Origin: Marinobacter mobilis
Lineage (GTDB): Bacteria > Pseudomonadota > Gammaproteobacteria > Pseudomonadales > Oleiphilaceae
Direction: 5' to 3'
Length of the DNA: 64,000 nucleotides
Assembly (NCBI RefSeq): GCF_900106945.1
Contig: NZ_FNNE01000002.1
Span: 372,001-436,000 of the forward strand
The translations under genes and the position numbers were made by a program. The notes beneath the pieces were generated by a model. The model ran no database searches. It worked only from the letters and a program-made list of their open reading frames with translations, and was not told the DNA's origin. Below are positions 41,480 to 52,584 of this stretch, in pieces (the stretch's first letter is position 1; each line of letters begins with the position of its first letter).

Positions 41480-43138
41480 CTAGATCTGCTGCCCCTGGAC
41501 CAGTCCCTCCAGCAGCTTGCTGACGGCTGTCGGAATCTCTTCGTCAGAATTTGCTTCTGCATGGGCAGTGGCAACATCGGTGCCGAGATTGACAGCGATG
41601 GCGATCAGACCGTGGGCAGTCAGCAGCTGGGCCGTGCGGCGACGGTCATCGGCGTTACCTGCATTGTCTTCGTCCAGAACAACGGAGGTCTTGCCCTGGT
41701 CAAACAGGGCCCGTTCGACGGCCAAAGCCAGTGCGGGCGCCTGTGTGCCGTTACAGGCAATGATGGCCGGGCGCTGGGCCAGGCGGCGGCTACGTTCTTC
41801 GCCGGTAACCGGATCCAGAGATTCTGCGCCGCCAGCATTGCCGGCAATCATGCCTGCGCCGATGGTCACATTAGTCAGGCGATCAATGACAATAAAGCTG
41901 CCCGTAGCGTGATTGCGCGGGTAGCACTCAAACGCAATCGGTTGGCTCAGGGTCAGTTCACACAGGCCAATTTCGTTGAGCTGCAACGCTGAGGGATTGA
42001 GTTGCTGCTCCAGGGTGTTGACGTCTGTCTGGTGGTGAATTTTCTTCACCGTACCTGAGGTAAACGTCGGTCCCAGTTTGATGTCGTACAGGCGACCGGT
42101 TTCCAGCGGAGCGTCGGTCATCCAAACGATGTTGGCATTAAAGCGGTTGCCCACCTCCGGCTCGTCGCCGGCCTTGACCAGCATGTCGCCGCGGCTGATG
42201 TCAATTTCATCGGTCAGGGTCAGGGTGACCGCCTGATCGATATAGGCCGCCTCAAGGTTACCGTCGAACGTGACAATTTCCTTGACGGTACTGGTGCGCC
42301 GTGAAGGCAGCGCCATGACCTGGTCGCCCGGACGGATGGTGCCGGATGCGACGGTGCCACAGAAACCACGGAAGTTCAGGTTCGGGCGGTTGACGTACTG
42401 AACCGGGAAGCGGAAATGCTCAAGGTTCTTGTCGCGGGACACTTCCACGGTTTCGAGGATTTCCATCAGCGACTGGCCGGTAAACCACGGCGTGTTTTCG
42501 CTGCGGTTAACCACATTGTCGCCTTCGAGTGCCGACATCGGCACGAAACGGATATCCGCCAGGCCGAGCTGGCTTGCGAAGGTGAGGTATTCGCGCTTGA
42601 TTTCCTCAAAGCGCTCTTCGCTAAAATCAACGAGGTCCATCTTGTTGATGGCCACGACGATATGACGGATGCCGAGCAGAGAGGCAATGAAAGAGTGGCG
42701 CCGGGTCTGGGTCATGACACCGTGACGGGCATCGATCATCAGGATCGCCAGTTGTGCTGTGGACGCGCCAGTGGCCATGTTGCGGGTGTACTGCTCGTGG
42801 CCCGGGGTGTCTGCGATGATGAACTTGCGCTTGTCGGTGGAGAAGTAGCGGTAGGCAACATCAATGGTGATGCCTTGCTCACGCTCCGCCTGCAGGCCGT
42901 CCACCAGCAGGGCCAGGTCCAGCTTCTCGCCGGTGGTGCCCATTTTGGCGCTGTCGGTTTTGAGGCTGGCCATATGATCTTCATAGATCATTTTGGTGTC
43001 GTGAAGCAGGCGCCCGATCAGGGTGCTCTTGCCGTCATCCACGCTGCCGCAGGTCAGCAGGCGCAGCAGTTCCTTATTCTCGTGTTGCTTCAGGTAGGCC
43101 TGAATATCTTCAGCGATGAGGTCTGATTGATGTGACAT
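41480..43138 (-). CDS. cysN: Sulfate adenylyltransferase subunit 1 (CysN) with degenerate APS-kinase-like tail
   Basis: GTPase subunit of ATP sulfurylase; GTP hydrolysis drives APS formation by CysD. The 552-residue protein has an EF-Tu-like G domain (GSVDDGKST at 31-39, DTPGH at 110-114, NKMD at 165-168) and two beta-barrel domains to about residue 450. E. coli CysN is about 475 residues. The extra 100-odd residues align by eye with the CysC half of pseudomonad CysNC fusions ([42 protein letters not shown]), but the P-loop GLSGAGKST is replaced by CNGTQAPAL. The tail should not bind ATP and APS as a kinase. Lies 12 bases after cysD. Confidence 0.93.
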   Translation of the reverse strand: MSHQSDLIAEDIQAYLKQHENKELLRLLTCGSVDDGKSTLIGRLLHDTKMIYEDHMASLKTDSAKMGTTGEKLDLALLVDGLQAEREQGITIDVAYRYFSTDKRKFIIADTPGHEQYTRNMATGASTAQLAILMIDARHGVMTQTRRHSFIASLLGIRHIVVAINKMDLVDFSEERFEEIKREYLTFASQLGLADIRFVPMSALEGDNVVNRSENTPWFTGQSLMEILETVEVSRDKNLEHFRFPVQYVNRPNLNFRGFCGTVASGTIRPGDQVMALPSRRTSTVKEIVTFDGNLEAAYIDQAVTLTLTDEIDISRGDMLVKAGDEPEVGNRFNANIVWMTDAPLETGRLYDIKLGPTFTSGTVKKIHHQTDVNTLEQQLNPSALQLNEIGLCELTLSQPIAFECYPRNHATGSFIVIDRLTNVTIGAGMIAGNAGGAESLDPVTGEERSRRLAQRPAIIACNGTQAPALALAVERALFDQGKTSVVLDEDNAGNADDRRRTAQLLTAHGLIAIAVNLGTDVATAHAEANSDEEIPTAVSKLLEGLVQGQQI

Positions 43139-43150
43139 GTATAAGAATCC

Positions 43151-44059
43151 TTAGAAATAACCTTCACGCTTTTTCTGTTCCATGGAACCGGCGGAGTCGT
43201 GGTCGATGACCCGGCCCTGTCGTTCGGAACTGGTGGCCAGCAACATTTCCTGGATGATGTCCGGCAGAGTCTTGGCTTCTGACTCAATGGCGCCGGTCAG
43301 GGGGTAGCAACCCAGGGTACGGAAGCGCACTGACTTCATTTCTGGCACTTCGCCTTCTTTCAGCGGCATGCGGTCATCATCCACCATGATCAGGGTGCCG
43401 TCACGCTCGACCACCGGACGTTCGGCGGCGAAGTACAGCGGCACGATATCGATGTTTTCGAGGTAGATGTACTGCCAGATATCCAGTTCAGTCCAGTTGG
43501 ACAGAGGGAACACCCGGATGCTTTCACCCTTATTGATCTTGCCGTTGTAAATATTCCACAGCTCGGGACGCTGGTTCTTGGGGTCCCAGCGATGGTATTC
43601 GTCACGGAAGGAGTACACCCGTTCCTTGGCGCGGGACTTTTCCTCATCCCGGCGAGCGCCACCGAACGCGGCGTCGAACTTGTACTTGTCCAGCGCCTGT
43701 TTCAGGGACTGGGTCTTCATCACGTCGGTGTGCTTGGCACTGCCGTGAGTGAAGGGGCCGATGCCCTGCTTAACGCCGTCTTCGTTGATGTGAACGATCA
43801 GGTCGAGGCCGTATTTGCTCACCTGCTTGTCCCGGAAGTCGATCATGTCGCGGAACTTCCAGGTGGTGTCCACGTGCATGAGCGGGAAGGGAGGCTTGCC
43901 GGGGTAGAAGGCCTTGAGCGCCAGGTGCAGCATAACCGCAGAGTCCTTGCCGATTGAGTAGAGCATGACAGGGTTGTCAAACTCTGCGGCGACTTCACGG
44001 ATGATGTGGATGCTTTCCGCTTCCAGCTGCTTGAGGTGAGTCAGATTGTAACTGGTCAT
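43151..44059 (-). CDS. cysD: Sulfate adenylyltransferase subunit 2
   Basis: Catalytic subunit of ATP sulfurylase (ATP + sulfate to APS + PPi). The 302-residue protein has the PP-loop [40 protein letters not shown] and [15 protein letters not shown], ending with the C-terminal EKKREGYF. Full length. First gene of cysDN, with an activator-type promoter upstream. Confidence 0.96.
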   Translation of the reverse strand: MTSYNLTHLKQLEAESIHIIREVAAEFDNPVMLYSIGKDSAVMLHLALKAFYPGKPPFPLMHVDTTWKFRDMIDFRDKQVSKYGLDLIVHINEDGVKQGIGPFTHGSAKHTDVMKTQSLKQALDKYKFDAAFGGARRDEEKSRAKERVYSFRDEYHRWDPKNQRPELWNIYNGKINKGESIRVFPLSNWTELDIWQYIYLENIDIVPLYFAAERPVVERDGTLIMVDDDRMPLKEGEVPEMKSVRFRTLGCYPLTGAIESEAKTLPDIIQEMLLATSSERQGRVIDHDSAGSMEQKKREGYF

Positions 44060-44099
44060 CTTGAAATGGTACCGATTGCCGTTGGCTATGAATGCGGCA

Positions 44100-44157
44100 A
44101 CTATACCAGATCGGGCGTGGGTATAAGAAGGCGAACAACTAGAGTTTACGGGTATAA
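44100..44157 (-). promoter_or_regulatory. cysD promoter with direct repeats
   Basis: On the minus strand TGGTATAGT forms an extended -10 (TATAGT at 44100-44105). No good -35 is present. Upstream, GGGTATAA occurs twice in the same orientation at 44119-44126 and 44150-44157, 31 bases apart, about three helical turns. This layout suits an activator such as CysB, which is inferred from the gene, not shown. Confidence 0.42.
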
Positions 44158-44200
44158 CAATATAGCTTCCGGTTGTGTCCCGGGCGCGTGTTTTCAGTTG

Positions 44201-44647
44201 TTATGTTGCTGAAAGCAAACGACTTACGTATTGATCCAGGTAGTCAAAACCGTTGTCTTCAAAGTCGGTGAAGTGGACGCCAACGTGGAACTCATTCCGG
44301 GATACCCGGCGCAGGTGAACAATGTGGCCTTCCGCCCGGACCGAGACGGTCTGGCTGGCAACAATAGGCACGGCGAATCGGGTGGATACCTGGATCCATT
44401 GTCCGGGAGCGGGGGAGGTTTTGCTGGGGAGCAGTTTCTGGACGGTGTCGCTGTCGCAGCTGATCATTACGCCGGCCCGTGACAGGTTGGCGGCCTTGCA
44501 GCTTAGCTCTTCGCCTGAGGACTGCTTGACGCAAACCTCCAGAGCAACGTCTACACGCTGTTGTTCGCGAAGATTGGGTTTGGCTGGCACTGGCTTCATG
44601 GTAACCCTTCCGGCCATGGCTGGCTGACGTTGGGCGGCTTCTTTCAT
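44201..44647 (-). CDS. PilZ-domain protein
   Basis: A single-domain PilZ protein, the main class of c-di-GMP receptors. The 148-residue product has a 25-residue disordered start, the c-di-GMP signature RxxxR as REQQR (27-31) and NxSxxG as NLSRAG (54-59), and an alternating beta pattern to the end (FHVGVHFTDFED). Both signature parts are intact, so it should bind c-di-GMP. A TTG at 44668 would add seven residues, but the ATG at 44647 has a GGA upstream. No neighbour gives the output; it is divergent from rimO. Confidence 0.85.
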   Translation of the reverse strand: MKEAAQRQPAMAGRVTMKPVPAKPNLREQQRVDVALEVCVKQSSGEELSCKAANLSRAGVMISCDSDTVQKLLPSKTSPAPGQWIQVSTRFAVPIVASQTVSVRAEGHIVHLRRVSRNEFHVGVHFTDFEDNGFDYLDQYVSRLLSAT

Positions 44648-44859
44648 ACTGCTGAATTCCGGCTGCAAATTGAACGCATAACCTGCTGATAGTTTGGTAG
44701 AAAGTCTAGTAGTTTAATTTGTGAACAGCAAGGGGCCTGTCGTCTTGGTGGTCAGGTTTGTGAACCGCTTCCTGAACGGTGCGTCACTTTGTGCGCGGGT
44801 GGCTTTCTGTCAGGGGTGCTCTGGTTAAAATCTGATCTGCGTTTTGTTTGTTGATTGGG

Positions 44860-44865
44860 TATAAT
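44860..44865 (+). promoter_or_regulatory. Consensus -10 for rimO
   Basis: A perfect TATAAT lies 43 bases before the rimO ATG in a 260-base divergent spacer. The -35 region (around 44836-44842) is poor. The remainder of the spacer holds a small GGTT/AACC palindrome near 44753 and nothing else I can name. Confidence 0.5.
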
Positions 44866-44907
44866 CCGCCGGATTCCAATCTTCAACCAAGCCGATGCAG
44901 AGAGCGC

Positions 44908-46317
44908 ATGACCGTCAGCAATTTTGATCCGAAACAGTCCATGAAGTCTGATACACCCTCCGAGCAGGTCCAGAGTGGCGCCGCCAGTGCCCAGGGCCGG
45001 GCTCCATCCGGCAAGGTCGGCTTTGTCAGCCTTGGCTGCCCCAAGGCGCTGGTGGATTCAGAGCGGATTCTGACCCAGTTGCGGCTGGACGGTTATGATG
45101 TTGTGCCGACCTATGACGATGCAGACGTGGTCGTCGTCAATACCTGCGGTTTCATTGATGCGGCCAAGCAGGAGTCTCTGGACGCCATTGGCGAGGCCAT
45201 CAGTGCGAACGGCAAGGTCATCGTAACCGGCTGCATGGGGGTGGAGGAAAACCGGATTCGGGAAACCCATCCGGGTGTTCTGGCGGTTTCCGGTCCGCAT
45301 GCTTATGAAGAGGTGGTCGGTGCGGTGCATGAGCATGTGCCGCCAGTGAAAGATCACGATCCGTTTGTTGATCTCGTTCCCCCGCAGGGCGTCAAACTGA
45401 CGCCTCGCCACTACGCCTACCTGAAGATCTCCGAGGGCTGTAATCATCGCTGTACGTTCTGCATTATCCCGTCCATGCGCGGTGATCTGGTCAGTCGCCC
45501 CATCGGCGATGTGATGGATGAGGCCCAGCGTTTGGTGGATGCCGGTGTGAAGGAATTGCTGGTAATCTCCCAGGACACCAGCGCCTACGGTGTTGATACC
45601 AAGTACCGTACCGGCTTCTGGCAGGGCCGTCCGTTGAAGACAAAGATGATGGCGTTGTGTGAGGCGCTGGGTGAGCTTGGGGTGTGGGTGCGTTTGCACT
45701 ATGTTTACCCCTATCCTCATGTTGATGAGGTGATCCCGCTGATGGCGGACGGCAAAATTCTGCCTTACCTCGATATTCCGTTCCAGCATGCCAGTCCGAA
45801 GGTGCTCAAGGCGATGAAGCGCCCGGCCCACGACAGCAAGACACTGGAGAGGATTCGCAAATGGCGGGAGATCTGCCCGGAGCTGACGATCCGGTCGACC
45901 TTTATTGTCGGTTTCCCAGGTGAGACGGAAGAAGATTTCCAGTACCTGCTGGACTGGCTGGATGAGGCCCAGTTGGATCGGGTAGGGGCGTTCACCTACA
46001 GCGCGGTTGAGGGCGCCAAGGCCAACGAAATTGAGGGCGCGGTTCCGGAAGCGGTGAAAGAGGAGCGGCTGGCGCGGTTCATGGCCAAGCAGGCGGAAAT
46101 ATCCGCGGCACGGCTGCAGGCCAAGATCGGCAAGACCATTGAGGTGTTGATCGATGAGGTCGACGAGGAGGGCGCTATTGGTCGGTCGAAGGCGGATGCG
46201 CCGGAGATCGACGGTATGGTTTATCTCAATGATGAGGTGAATCTTCAGCCCGGGCAGGTGGTAACGGCTGTGGTCGAACATGCGGACGAGCATGATCTTT
46301 GGGCTGTTTTGGCCTGA
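44908..46317 (+). CDS. rimO: Ribosomal protein S12 methylthiotransferase RimO
   Basis: Radical-SAM enzyme that methylthiolates an aspartate of ribosomal protein S12. The 469-residue protein has a disordered start of about 40 residues, then [32 protein letters not shown], the SAM cluster motif CNHRCTFC with [20 protein letters not shown]-type middle segments and a C-terminal TRAM domain. It is longer than E. coli RimO (441) because of the start. The ATG at 44908 follows AGAGAG; a methionine 11 codons further on is an alternative. Confidence 0.94.
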   Translation: MTVSNFDPKQSMKSDTPSEQVQSGAASAQGRAPSGKVGFVSLGCPKALVDSERILTQLRLDGYDVVPTYDDADVVVVNTCGFIDAAKQESLDAIGEAISANGKVIVTGCMGVEENRIRETHPGVLAVSGPHAYEEVVGAVHEHVPPVKDHDPFVDLVPPQGVKLTPRHYAYLKISEGCNHRCTFCIIPSMRGDLVSRPIGDVMDEAQRLVDAGVKELLVISQDTSAYGVDTKYRTGFWQGRPLKTKMMALCEALGELGVWVRLHYVYPYPHVDEVIPLMADGKILPYLDIPFQHASPKVLKAMKRPAHDSKTLERIRKWREICPELTIRSTFIVGFPGETEEDFQYLLDWLDEAQLDRVGAFTYSAVEGAKANEIEGAVPEAVKEERLARFMAKQAEISAARLQAKIGKTIEVLIDEVDEEGAIGRSKADAPEIDGMVYLNDEVNLQPGQVVTAVVEHADEHDLWAVLA

Positions 46318-46383
46318 TTTTGTCGGCAGACTGCCGGTTTGGGTGGGGAGCCCCGGAGATATCTCGGAGTCGATGGGGCTTGG

Positions 46384-46477
46384 TGGGTACTTGCTCCCAA
46401 AAATGTCGGAGGCCATGGATGGCCGGAGCCAAGTGCACATGGATGTGCTTGTAGCGGTTTTTGGGAGCAAGTACCCA
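46384..46477. repeat. Branched palindromic repeat element between rimO and gatB
   Basis: Perfect 20-bp inverted repeats (46384-46403 and 46458-46477, core GGGTACTTGCTCCC) enclose 54 bases that hold two further hairpins, GGCCAT-GG-ATGGCC and GCACAT-GG-ATGTGC. Together they can fold into a three-way or cloverleaf-like cruciform. Just outside, AAGGCC/GGCCTT and GGGGAGGC/GCCT-CCCC make more stems up to 46529. No open frame here is credible. The form suggests a dispersed intergenic repeat, but only one copy is in the window. Confidence 0.8.
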
Positions 46478-46544
46478 TCAAGGCCCTGCTGGAGGCCTTC
46501 AGGCTAGGGGAGGCGGACAGCCTCTCCCCAACCCGGTTGCCTGA

Positions 46545-47993
46545 TCAGCTGTCCAGCTTCTTCTTCAGAATCTCCGTAAACAGTTTCGGATTGCCCTGAC
46601 CTTTTGAGGCTTTCATCAGAGGCCCCATAAAACCGCCCATCATCTTCTTGCGCTTCTTCTCGTCGGCTTCCTTGTACTGGGCAATCTGCTCGGGCATGCC
46701 GGCCAGCACCTCGTCCACCATGGCCTCCAGAGCGCCGGTATCGGATACCTGTTTCAGGCCCCTGGCTTCTATGATGGCATCGACGTTGTCGCCTTCGCCG
46801 GTCCAAAGGGCATCGAACACCTTCTTGGCACCAGCGGAAGAGATGGAGTCATCGGCAATCCGCACGATCAGGTCGCCCAGCTGGGCTCCGCTGATCGGAG
46901 AGTCCGAAATCAGCCTGTCCTCGGCATTCAGACGCGCCGACAGCTCGCCTTGCACCCAGTTGGCAGTCAGCTTCGCATCTTTGCTGTGGCTGACCGCTTC
47001 CTCAAAGAAAGTAGCCAGGCTGGCATCGCCGCCCAGCAGGCCTGCGTCATAGTCGTTGAGTCCGTATTGCTCCTTGAAACGGGCCTTGCGGGCGTCAGGC
47101 AATTCCGGCAGCCGGCTGCGGCAGTCATCAATGAACGTGTCGTCGATTTCAACCGGCAGCAGGTCAGGGCAGGGGAAGTAGCGGTAATCGTTGGCTTCTT
47201 CCTTGGTGCGCATGGAGCGGGATTCATCCCGGTCGCCGTTGTACAGGCGGGTTTCCTGAACAATGACGCCGCCGTCCTCAAGAATGTCCATCTGACGCTC
47301 GACTTCATGGGCAATGGCCTGCTCCATGAAGCGGAAGGAGTTCAGGTTCTTGGTTTCGGTACGGGTGCCGAATGCTTCCTGCCCCTTTGGCTTCAGGGAA
47401 ATGTTAACGTCGAACCGCATGGAGCCCTGAGACATATCACCGTCACAAATGCCCAGCGAGGTGACAAGGCTGTGCAGCTTCTTGGCAAAGGCCACGGCCT
47501 CCTCGGCACTGCGCATGTCCGGTTCTGTCACTACCTCGATCAGCGGTGTGCCGGCGCGGTTCAGGTCGATGCCGGACATTCCATGGAAGTCCTCGTGGAG
47601 CGATTTTCCGGCATCTTCTTCCAGGTGGGCGTGGTGGATGCGAATGCGCTTGCTGCTGCCATCCGCAAGGTCGATGTCCACATGGCCCGGCCCGACGATG
47701 GGCTGCTCCAGCTGAGTGGTCTGGTAGCCCTTGGGCAGATCCGGGTAAAAGTAGTTCTTGCGCTCGAACACCGAACGGCGGCCAATGTCGGCGTCGATAG
47801 CAAGGCCAAACATCACGGCATAGCGGAAGGCCTGCTCATTGGGCACTGGCAGAGTGCCGGGCATGGCCAGGTCAACGGCATTGGCCTGCGTGTTGGGCTC
47901 AGCGCCAAAGGCGGTGCTGGAGCCGGAAAAGATTTTGGTTCTGGTAGCAAGCTGGACGTGGATTTCCAGCCCGATGACGACATCCCATTGCAT
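46545..47993 (-). CDS. gatB: Asp-tRNA(Asn)/Glu-tRNA(Gln) amidotransferase subunit B
   Basis: tRNA-binding kinase subunit of GatCAB, which amidates misacylated Glu-tRNA(Gln) or Asp-tRNA(Asn). The 482-residue protein begins [22 protein letters not shown], has [16 protein letters not shown], the [12 protein letters not shown] segment, [13 protein letters not shown] and the C-terminal YqeY-like tail ([19 protein letters not shown]). Follows gatA by 25 bases. Confidence 0.96.
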   Translation of the reverse strand: MQWDVVIGLEIHVQLATRTKIFSGSSTAFGAEPNTQANAVDLAMPGTLPVPNEQAFRYAVMFGLAIDADIGRRSVFERKNYFYPDLPKGYQTTQLEQPIVGPGHVDIDLADGSSKRIRIHHAHLEEDAGKSLHEDFHGMSGIDLNRAGTPLIEVVTEPDMRSAEEAVAFAKKLHSLVTSLGICDGDMSQGSMRFDVNISLKPKGQEAFGTRTETKNLNSFRFMEQAIAHEVERQMDILEDGGVIVQETRLYNGDRDESRSMRTKEEANDYRYFPCPDLLPVEIDDTFIDDCRSRLPELPDARKARFKEQYGLNDYDAGLLGGDASLATFFEEAVSHSKDAKLTANWVQGELSARLNAEDRLISDSPISGAQLGDLIVRIADDSISSAGAKKVFDALWTGEGDNVDAIIEARGLKQVSDTGALEAMVDEVLAGMPEQIAQYKEADEKKRKKMMGGFMGPLMKASKGQGNPKLFTEILKKKLDS

Positions 47994-48018
47994 GGTTACT
48001 GTTCTCCTGTTCGCCCAA

Positions 48019-49464
48019 TTACGCGGGTTTGCGCTGATGCCAGTCGGTCGCCAGCTGGAACTGGTGAGCGGCGTTCAGCAACCGTGCTTCGGAAAAATAA
48101 TCACCGATGATCTGGAGTCCGACGGGCAGCCCATTGACCATGCCGGCGGGGACCGACATGGCGGGCAGGCCCGCGAGGTTGATGGCTATGGTGAAAATGT
48201 CTTCCAGGTACATGGTGACCGGATCGCTGGTTTTTTCGCCCTGGACAAAGGCCGGGGACGGACAGGTCGGGCTCATCAACACATCGACTTCCTTGAGCGC
48301 GTTGACAAAGTCCTGCTGGACCAGGCGGCGAACTTTTTGTGCCTTGAGGAAATACGCATCGAAGTAGCCGGCTGACAGTGCGTAGGTGCCGATCATGATG
48401 CGGCGTTTTACTTCCTCGCCGAAGCCCTCTTCCCGGGTGCGGGTGTAAAGGTCCATCAGATCCTTGGGGTCTGAGCAGCGGTGGCCGTAACGAACACCGT
48501 CAAAGCGCGACAGGTTGGCGGATGCTTCCGCCGGTGCAATCACGTAGTAGGCTGCAATCGCCAGGTGGGCGTTTGGTAGTGACACCTCTTTTACCGTGGC
48601 GCCCAGCTTTTCGTATTCCGCGACCGCCGTGCGGATGGTCTGGGCCATGGCCGGATCGAGCTGGTCGGTAAAGTACTCTTTCGGCAGGCCAATTTTCAGG
48701 CCTTTGAGTGGCTCGCCCAGCGTCGCGGTATAGTCTGGGACTTCCCGGTCAATGGAGGTGGAGTCCTTGGGGTCAAAGCCAGCCATGATATTCAGCATCA
48801 TGGCGTTATCTTCTGCACTTCGTGCCAGGGTGCCGCCCTGGTCGAGGCTGGACGCGTACGCGATCATGCCGTAGCGGGACACCCGGCCATAAGTCGGCTT
48901 GAGTCCGGTAATGCCGCAGAACGAGGCCGGCTGACGGATCGAGCCGCCGGTGTCTGTTGCTGTGGCGGCAGGCGTCAGGCCCGCGGCAACCGCAGCGGCG
49001 GAACCGCCGGAGGAACCGCCGGGAACCCGGTTTTCACCCCAGGGGTTGGTGGTGGCGCCGAAATGGCTGGACTCGTTGGAGGAGCCCATGGCGAACTCGT
49101 CCAGGTTGGTCTTGCCCAGGCACACGGCACCGGCATCGCGAAAACGGGCTGTCACGGTAGCGTCGTACGGCGGGATGAAGTTCTCCAGCATTCTGGAGCC
49201 GCAGGTTGTACGTACACCGTTGGTGCAGAAAATATCCTTCTGGGCGAACGGGATGCCGGTCCAGGGGGTGGCGTTGCCCTGGCTGCGGCGCTCGTCGGCC
49301 AGGCGGGCTTCGTCCAGCGCACTGTCTTCGCAGACCGTGATGAAACTGTTGTACTTGCCGTCTTCCTGTTTGATGCGATCCAGGAAATGCTGGGTCAGCT
49401 CGACGCTGGAGACCTCGCCTGATGCCAGAGCGCGGGAAAGTTCGGCTACGGATTTGTTATGCAT
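48019..49464 (-). CDS. gatA: Asp-tRNA(Asn)/Glu-tRNA(Gln) amidotransferase subunit A
   Basis: Amidase subunit that frees ammonia from glutamine. The 481-residue protein has the Ser-cisSer-Lys triad: K76 in PFAQKDIFC, cis-Ser about 151 in [13 protein letters not shown] and S175 in [20 protein letters not shown] near the end is also typical. It lies 27 bases after gatC, so gatC-gatA-gatB form one operon divergent from mreB. Confidence 0.96.
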   Translation of the reverse strand: MHNKSVAELSRALASGEVSSVELTQHFLDRIKQEDGKYNSFITVCEDSALDEARLADERRSQGNATPWTGIPFAQKDIFCTNGVRTTCGSRMLENFIPPYDATVTARFRDAGAVCLGKTNLDEFAMGSSNESSHFGATTNPWGENRVPGGSSGGSAAAVAAGLTPAATATDTGGSIRQPASFCGITGLKPTYGRVSRYGMIAYASSLDQGGTLARSAEDNAMMLNIMAGFDPKDSTSIDREVPDYTATLGEPLKGLKIGLPKEYFTDQLDPAMAQTIRTAVAEYEKLGATVKEVSLPNAHLAIAAYYVIAPAEASANLSRFDGVRYGHRCSDPKDLMDLYTRTREEGFGEEVKRRIMIGTYALSAGYFDAYFLKAQKVRRLVQQDFVNALKEVDVLMSPTCPSPAFVQGEKTSDPVTMYLEDIFTIAINLAGLPAMSVPAGMVNGLPVGLQIIGDYFSEARLLNAAHQFQLATDWHQRKPA

Positions 49465-49491
49465 TGCAGATTCCTGAGCAGGCTGAACTGT

Positions 49492-49779
49492 TTAATCAAT
49501 CACTTTGGGAACCAGGTACAGTCCCGCTTCAGTAGCAGGAGCAATTGCCTGGAAAGCTTCGCGCTGGTTGCTCTCGGTGACTTCATCCGGGCGCAGGCGC
49601 TGAATGGCATCCAGTGGGTGGGCCATGGGCTTGACGTTCTCGGTGTCAGCGGACTGAAGCTGGTCCACCAGGTTCAGGATGTTTCCGAGATCCTTTTCCA
49701 GTTCGGTCACTTGCTGGTCGTTTACCCGGATTCGGGCCAGCAGGGCAACTTTCTCTATGTCTTCGCGGGAAATGGTCAC
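49492..49779 (-). CDS. gatC: Asp-tRNA(Asn)/Glu-tRNA(Gln) amidotransferase subunit C
   Basis: Small 95-residue subunit that wraps around GatA and GatB. It begins at a GTG with a strong GGGAGG six bases upstream and shows the family pattern EDIEKVALLARIRVNDQQV, LGNILNLVDQLQSADTENVKPMAHPLD and the closing EAGLYLVPKVID. First gene of gatCAB. Confidence 0.95.
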   Translation of the reverse strand: MTISREDIEKVALLARIRVNDQQVTELEKDLGNILNLVDQLQSADTENVKPMAHPLDAIQRLRPDEVTESNQREAFQAIAPATEAGLYLVPKVID

Positions 49780-49921
49780 GCATTGCCTCCCAGATAAATG
49801 AAATGTCTGTAACGTCCGGTACTTGGGCGCGATTGGCCGGGATTTTGGTGTCAGCCCCGATGATCAGGGGTGGCAGGCCGGACAAGCTGGCTATGTTAAC
49901 AGATTCGAGCGGCAGCGTTAG

Positions 49922-51085
<1,164 letters not shown>

Positions 51086-51196
51086 TCGTGGCCTTGGCGC
51101 TTAGCCGGATGCCTTCCTGCTCCCGACCGCCGCTTGTGCGACAGCACAGCGGCGGTCGTCGTATATGCTGTGGCCGCTCCAACGGGAGACTCAGCC

Positions 51197-52099
51197 ATTA
51201 AAACGATTTTTGTCGCGGGTCCGATTCCTGGATTCCGTCTCTTTCTCGCCCTTGTCACGTCGGCGGCACTGATTGTTGCCGATGTCCGCTTTGACACCCT
51301 GCAGACTGCTCGCAGTGCGATTGCGACCGGTTTGTCGCCGGTCTATTGGTTCGGAAACGCCCCTTCGCAGCTCAGTGACTGGGTCTCGGGGCTGTTCACA
51401 ACCCGTGACGATCTGCTGGAAGAAAATGACGCTCTTAAGGCCCGCTTGCTGATTCTGGAGCGCCGTGCCCTGAGATATGCCGCCCTCGCCGCAGAAAATA
51501 ACGAGCTCCGGCGCCTGCTGAACTCGGGTGAAGTGCTGGATGATCGGGTGATCGTCGCCGAAGTGGTCAGTGTGTCCCCAGATCCGTTTTCCCATGAGGT
51601 TGTTATCAATAAAGGCAGTCGGGATGGCGTTCGGGTAGGGCAGGCGATACTGGACTCGACTGGGCTGATGGGGCAGGTGCTGACGACGAGCAGCTTTACC
51701 TCGCGGGTGCTGCTCATTTCCGACAGCAGTCATGCCGTGCCCGTAGAGGTTGTGCGCAATGGGTTAAGGGCGATTTTGCTGGGTAATGGCGACATTTCGG
51801 CGCTGGAGCTGGTTCATGTGCCCGATACGGCTGACATTCGCGAAGGCGATCTGCTGGTCAGTTCCGGTCTCGGTGGCCGCTTCCCGAAGGGCTATCCGGT
51901 GGCAGAGGTCAAGCGCATCCATAAGGATCCCGGCGAACCCTTCGTACAGATTGAGGCTACCCCGAAGGCCCAGCTCAACAGGAGCGAGATGGTATTGGTG
52001 GTGTTCAGTGAGAATCAGGAGCTTGCCAGGCCCACCCAGGATGATGGCAGTATGTCTCCAGAAGGTGATGCCAGCGTGACTGAAGGGGGAGCGGACTGA
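51197..52099 (+). CDS. mreC: Rod-shape-determining protein MreC (probable ATT start)
   Basis: Periplasmic scaffold linking MreB to the cell-wall synthases. It has one N-terminal membrane helix (FRLFLALVTSAALIVADV), a coiled coil (DDLLEENDALKARLLILE) and the double beta-barrel domain (VVINKGSRDGVRVGQAI). No ATG, GTG or TTG fits the conserved start. The frame is open to a TTG at 51134 and a GTG at 51170, but both precede GGGAG (51184-51188), which lies eight bases before an ATT opening the conserved KTIFVAGP segment; this start gives 300 residues. mreD overlaps its stop. Confidence 0.9.
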   Translation: MKTIFVAGPIPGFRLFLALVTSAALIVADVRFDTLQTARSAIATGLSPVYWFGNAPSQLSDWVSGLFTTRDDLLEENDALKARLLILERRALRYAALAAENNELRRLLNSGEVLDDRVIVAEVVSVSPDPFSHEVVINKGSRDGVRVGQAILDSTGLMGQVLTTSSFTSRVLLISDSSHAVPVEVVRNGLRAILLGNGDISALELVHVPDTADIREGDLLVSSGLGGRFPKGYPVAEVKRIHKDPGEPFVQIEATPKAQLNRSEMVLVVFSENQELARPTQDDGSMSPEGDASVTEGGAD

Positions 52100-52575
52100 T
52101 GCTGTCAGTGATCAGTTATCCCGTGTTCGCCATCAGCATCCTGCTCGGGCTGATACTGAGTATTTCCCTGTTTCCCCTCGGTTGGTTCGAGTTTCGCCCG
52201 GAGTGGCTTGCGCTGCTGGTGTTCTACTGGACCTTTCGGGCACCCGCCCAGTTCGGTGTCCTGTGGGCCTGGTGTCTTGGCTTGTTGCTGGATGTTCTGG
52301 AAGCCACCCCGCTGGGCGTCAACGCGTCTGCAATGGCGCTGACGGCCTTCCTGGTGTTGACGGTTCACCAGCGCTTGCGAATGTTTCCGTTGATTCAGCA
52401 GTGCCTGATGGTATTCCTGTTGTTGGGAATCAATCAGATGTACGTGCACTTTATCAAGCAGATCCTGGGTGGGGGGGATGCCGGGTTCAGCTACCTGTGG
52501 CCCGCCCTGACCAGCGCACTGCTGTGGCCGCCTGTCTGTGTCATTCTGGACGGACTTAACCGAAAACTGGGATAG
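52099..52575 (+). CDS. mreD: Rod-shape-determining protein MreD
   Basis: Polytopic inner-membrane protein of the elongasome. The 158 residues form about five hydrophobic helices with WLALLVFYWTFRAP, the conserved GLLLDVLEATPLGVNAS segment and LLWPPVCVILD near the end. Its ATG overlaps the mreC stop (TGATG). Confidence 0.94.
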   Translation: MLSVISYPVFAISILLGLILSISLFPLGWFEFRPEWLALLVFYWTFRAPAQFGVLWAWCLGLLLDVLEATPLGVNASAMALTAFLVLTVHQRLRMFPLIQQCLMVFLLLGINQMYVHFIKQILGGGDAGFSYLWPALTSALLWPPVCVILDGLNRKLG

Positions 52576-52584
52576 GATGTTCCT

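Noticed and set aside
46226..46599. Several short open frames on both strands around the palindromic element after rimO
   Set aside because: They are by-products of the inverted repeats (the same residues recur on both strands) and overlap rimO or gatB ends.
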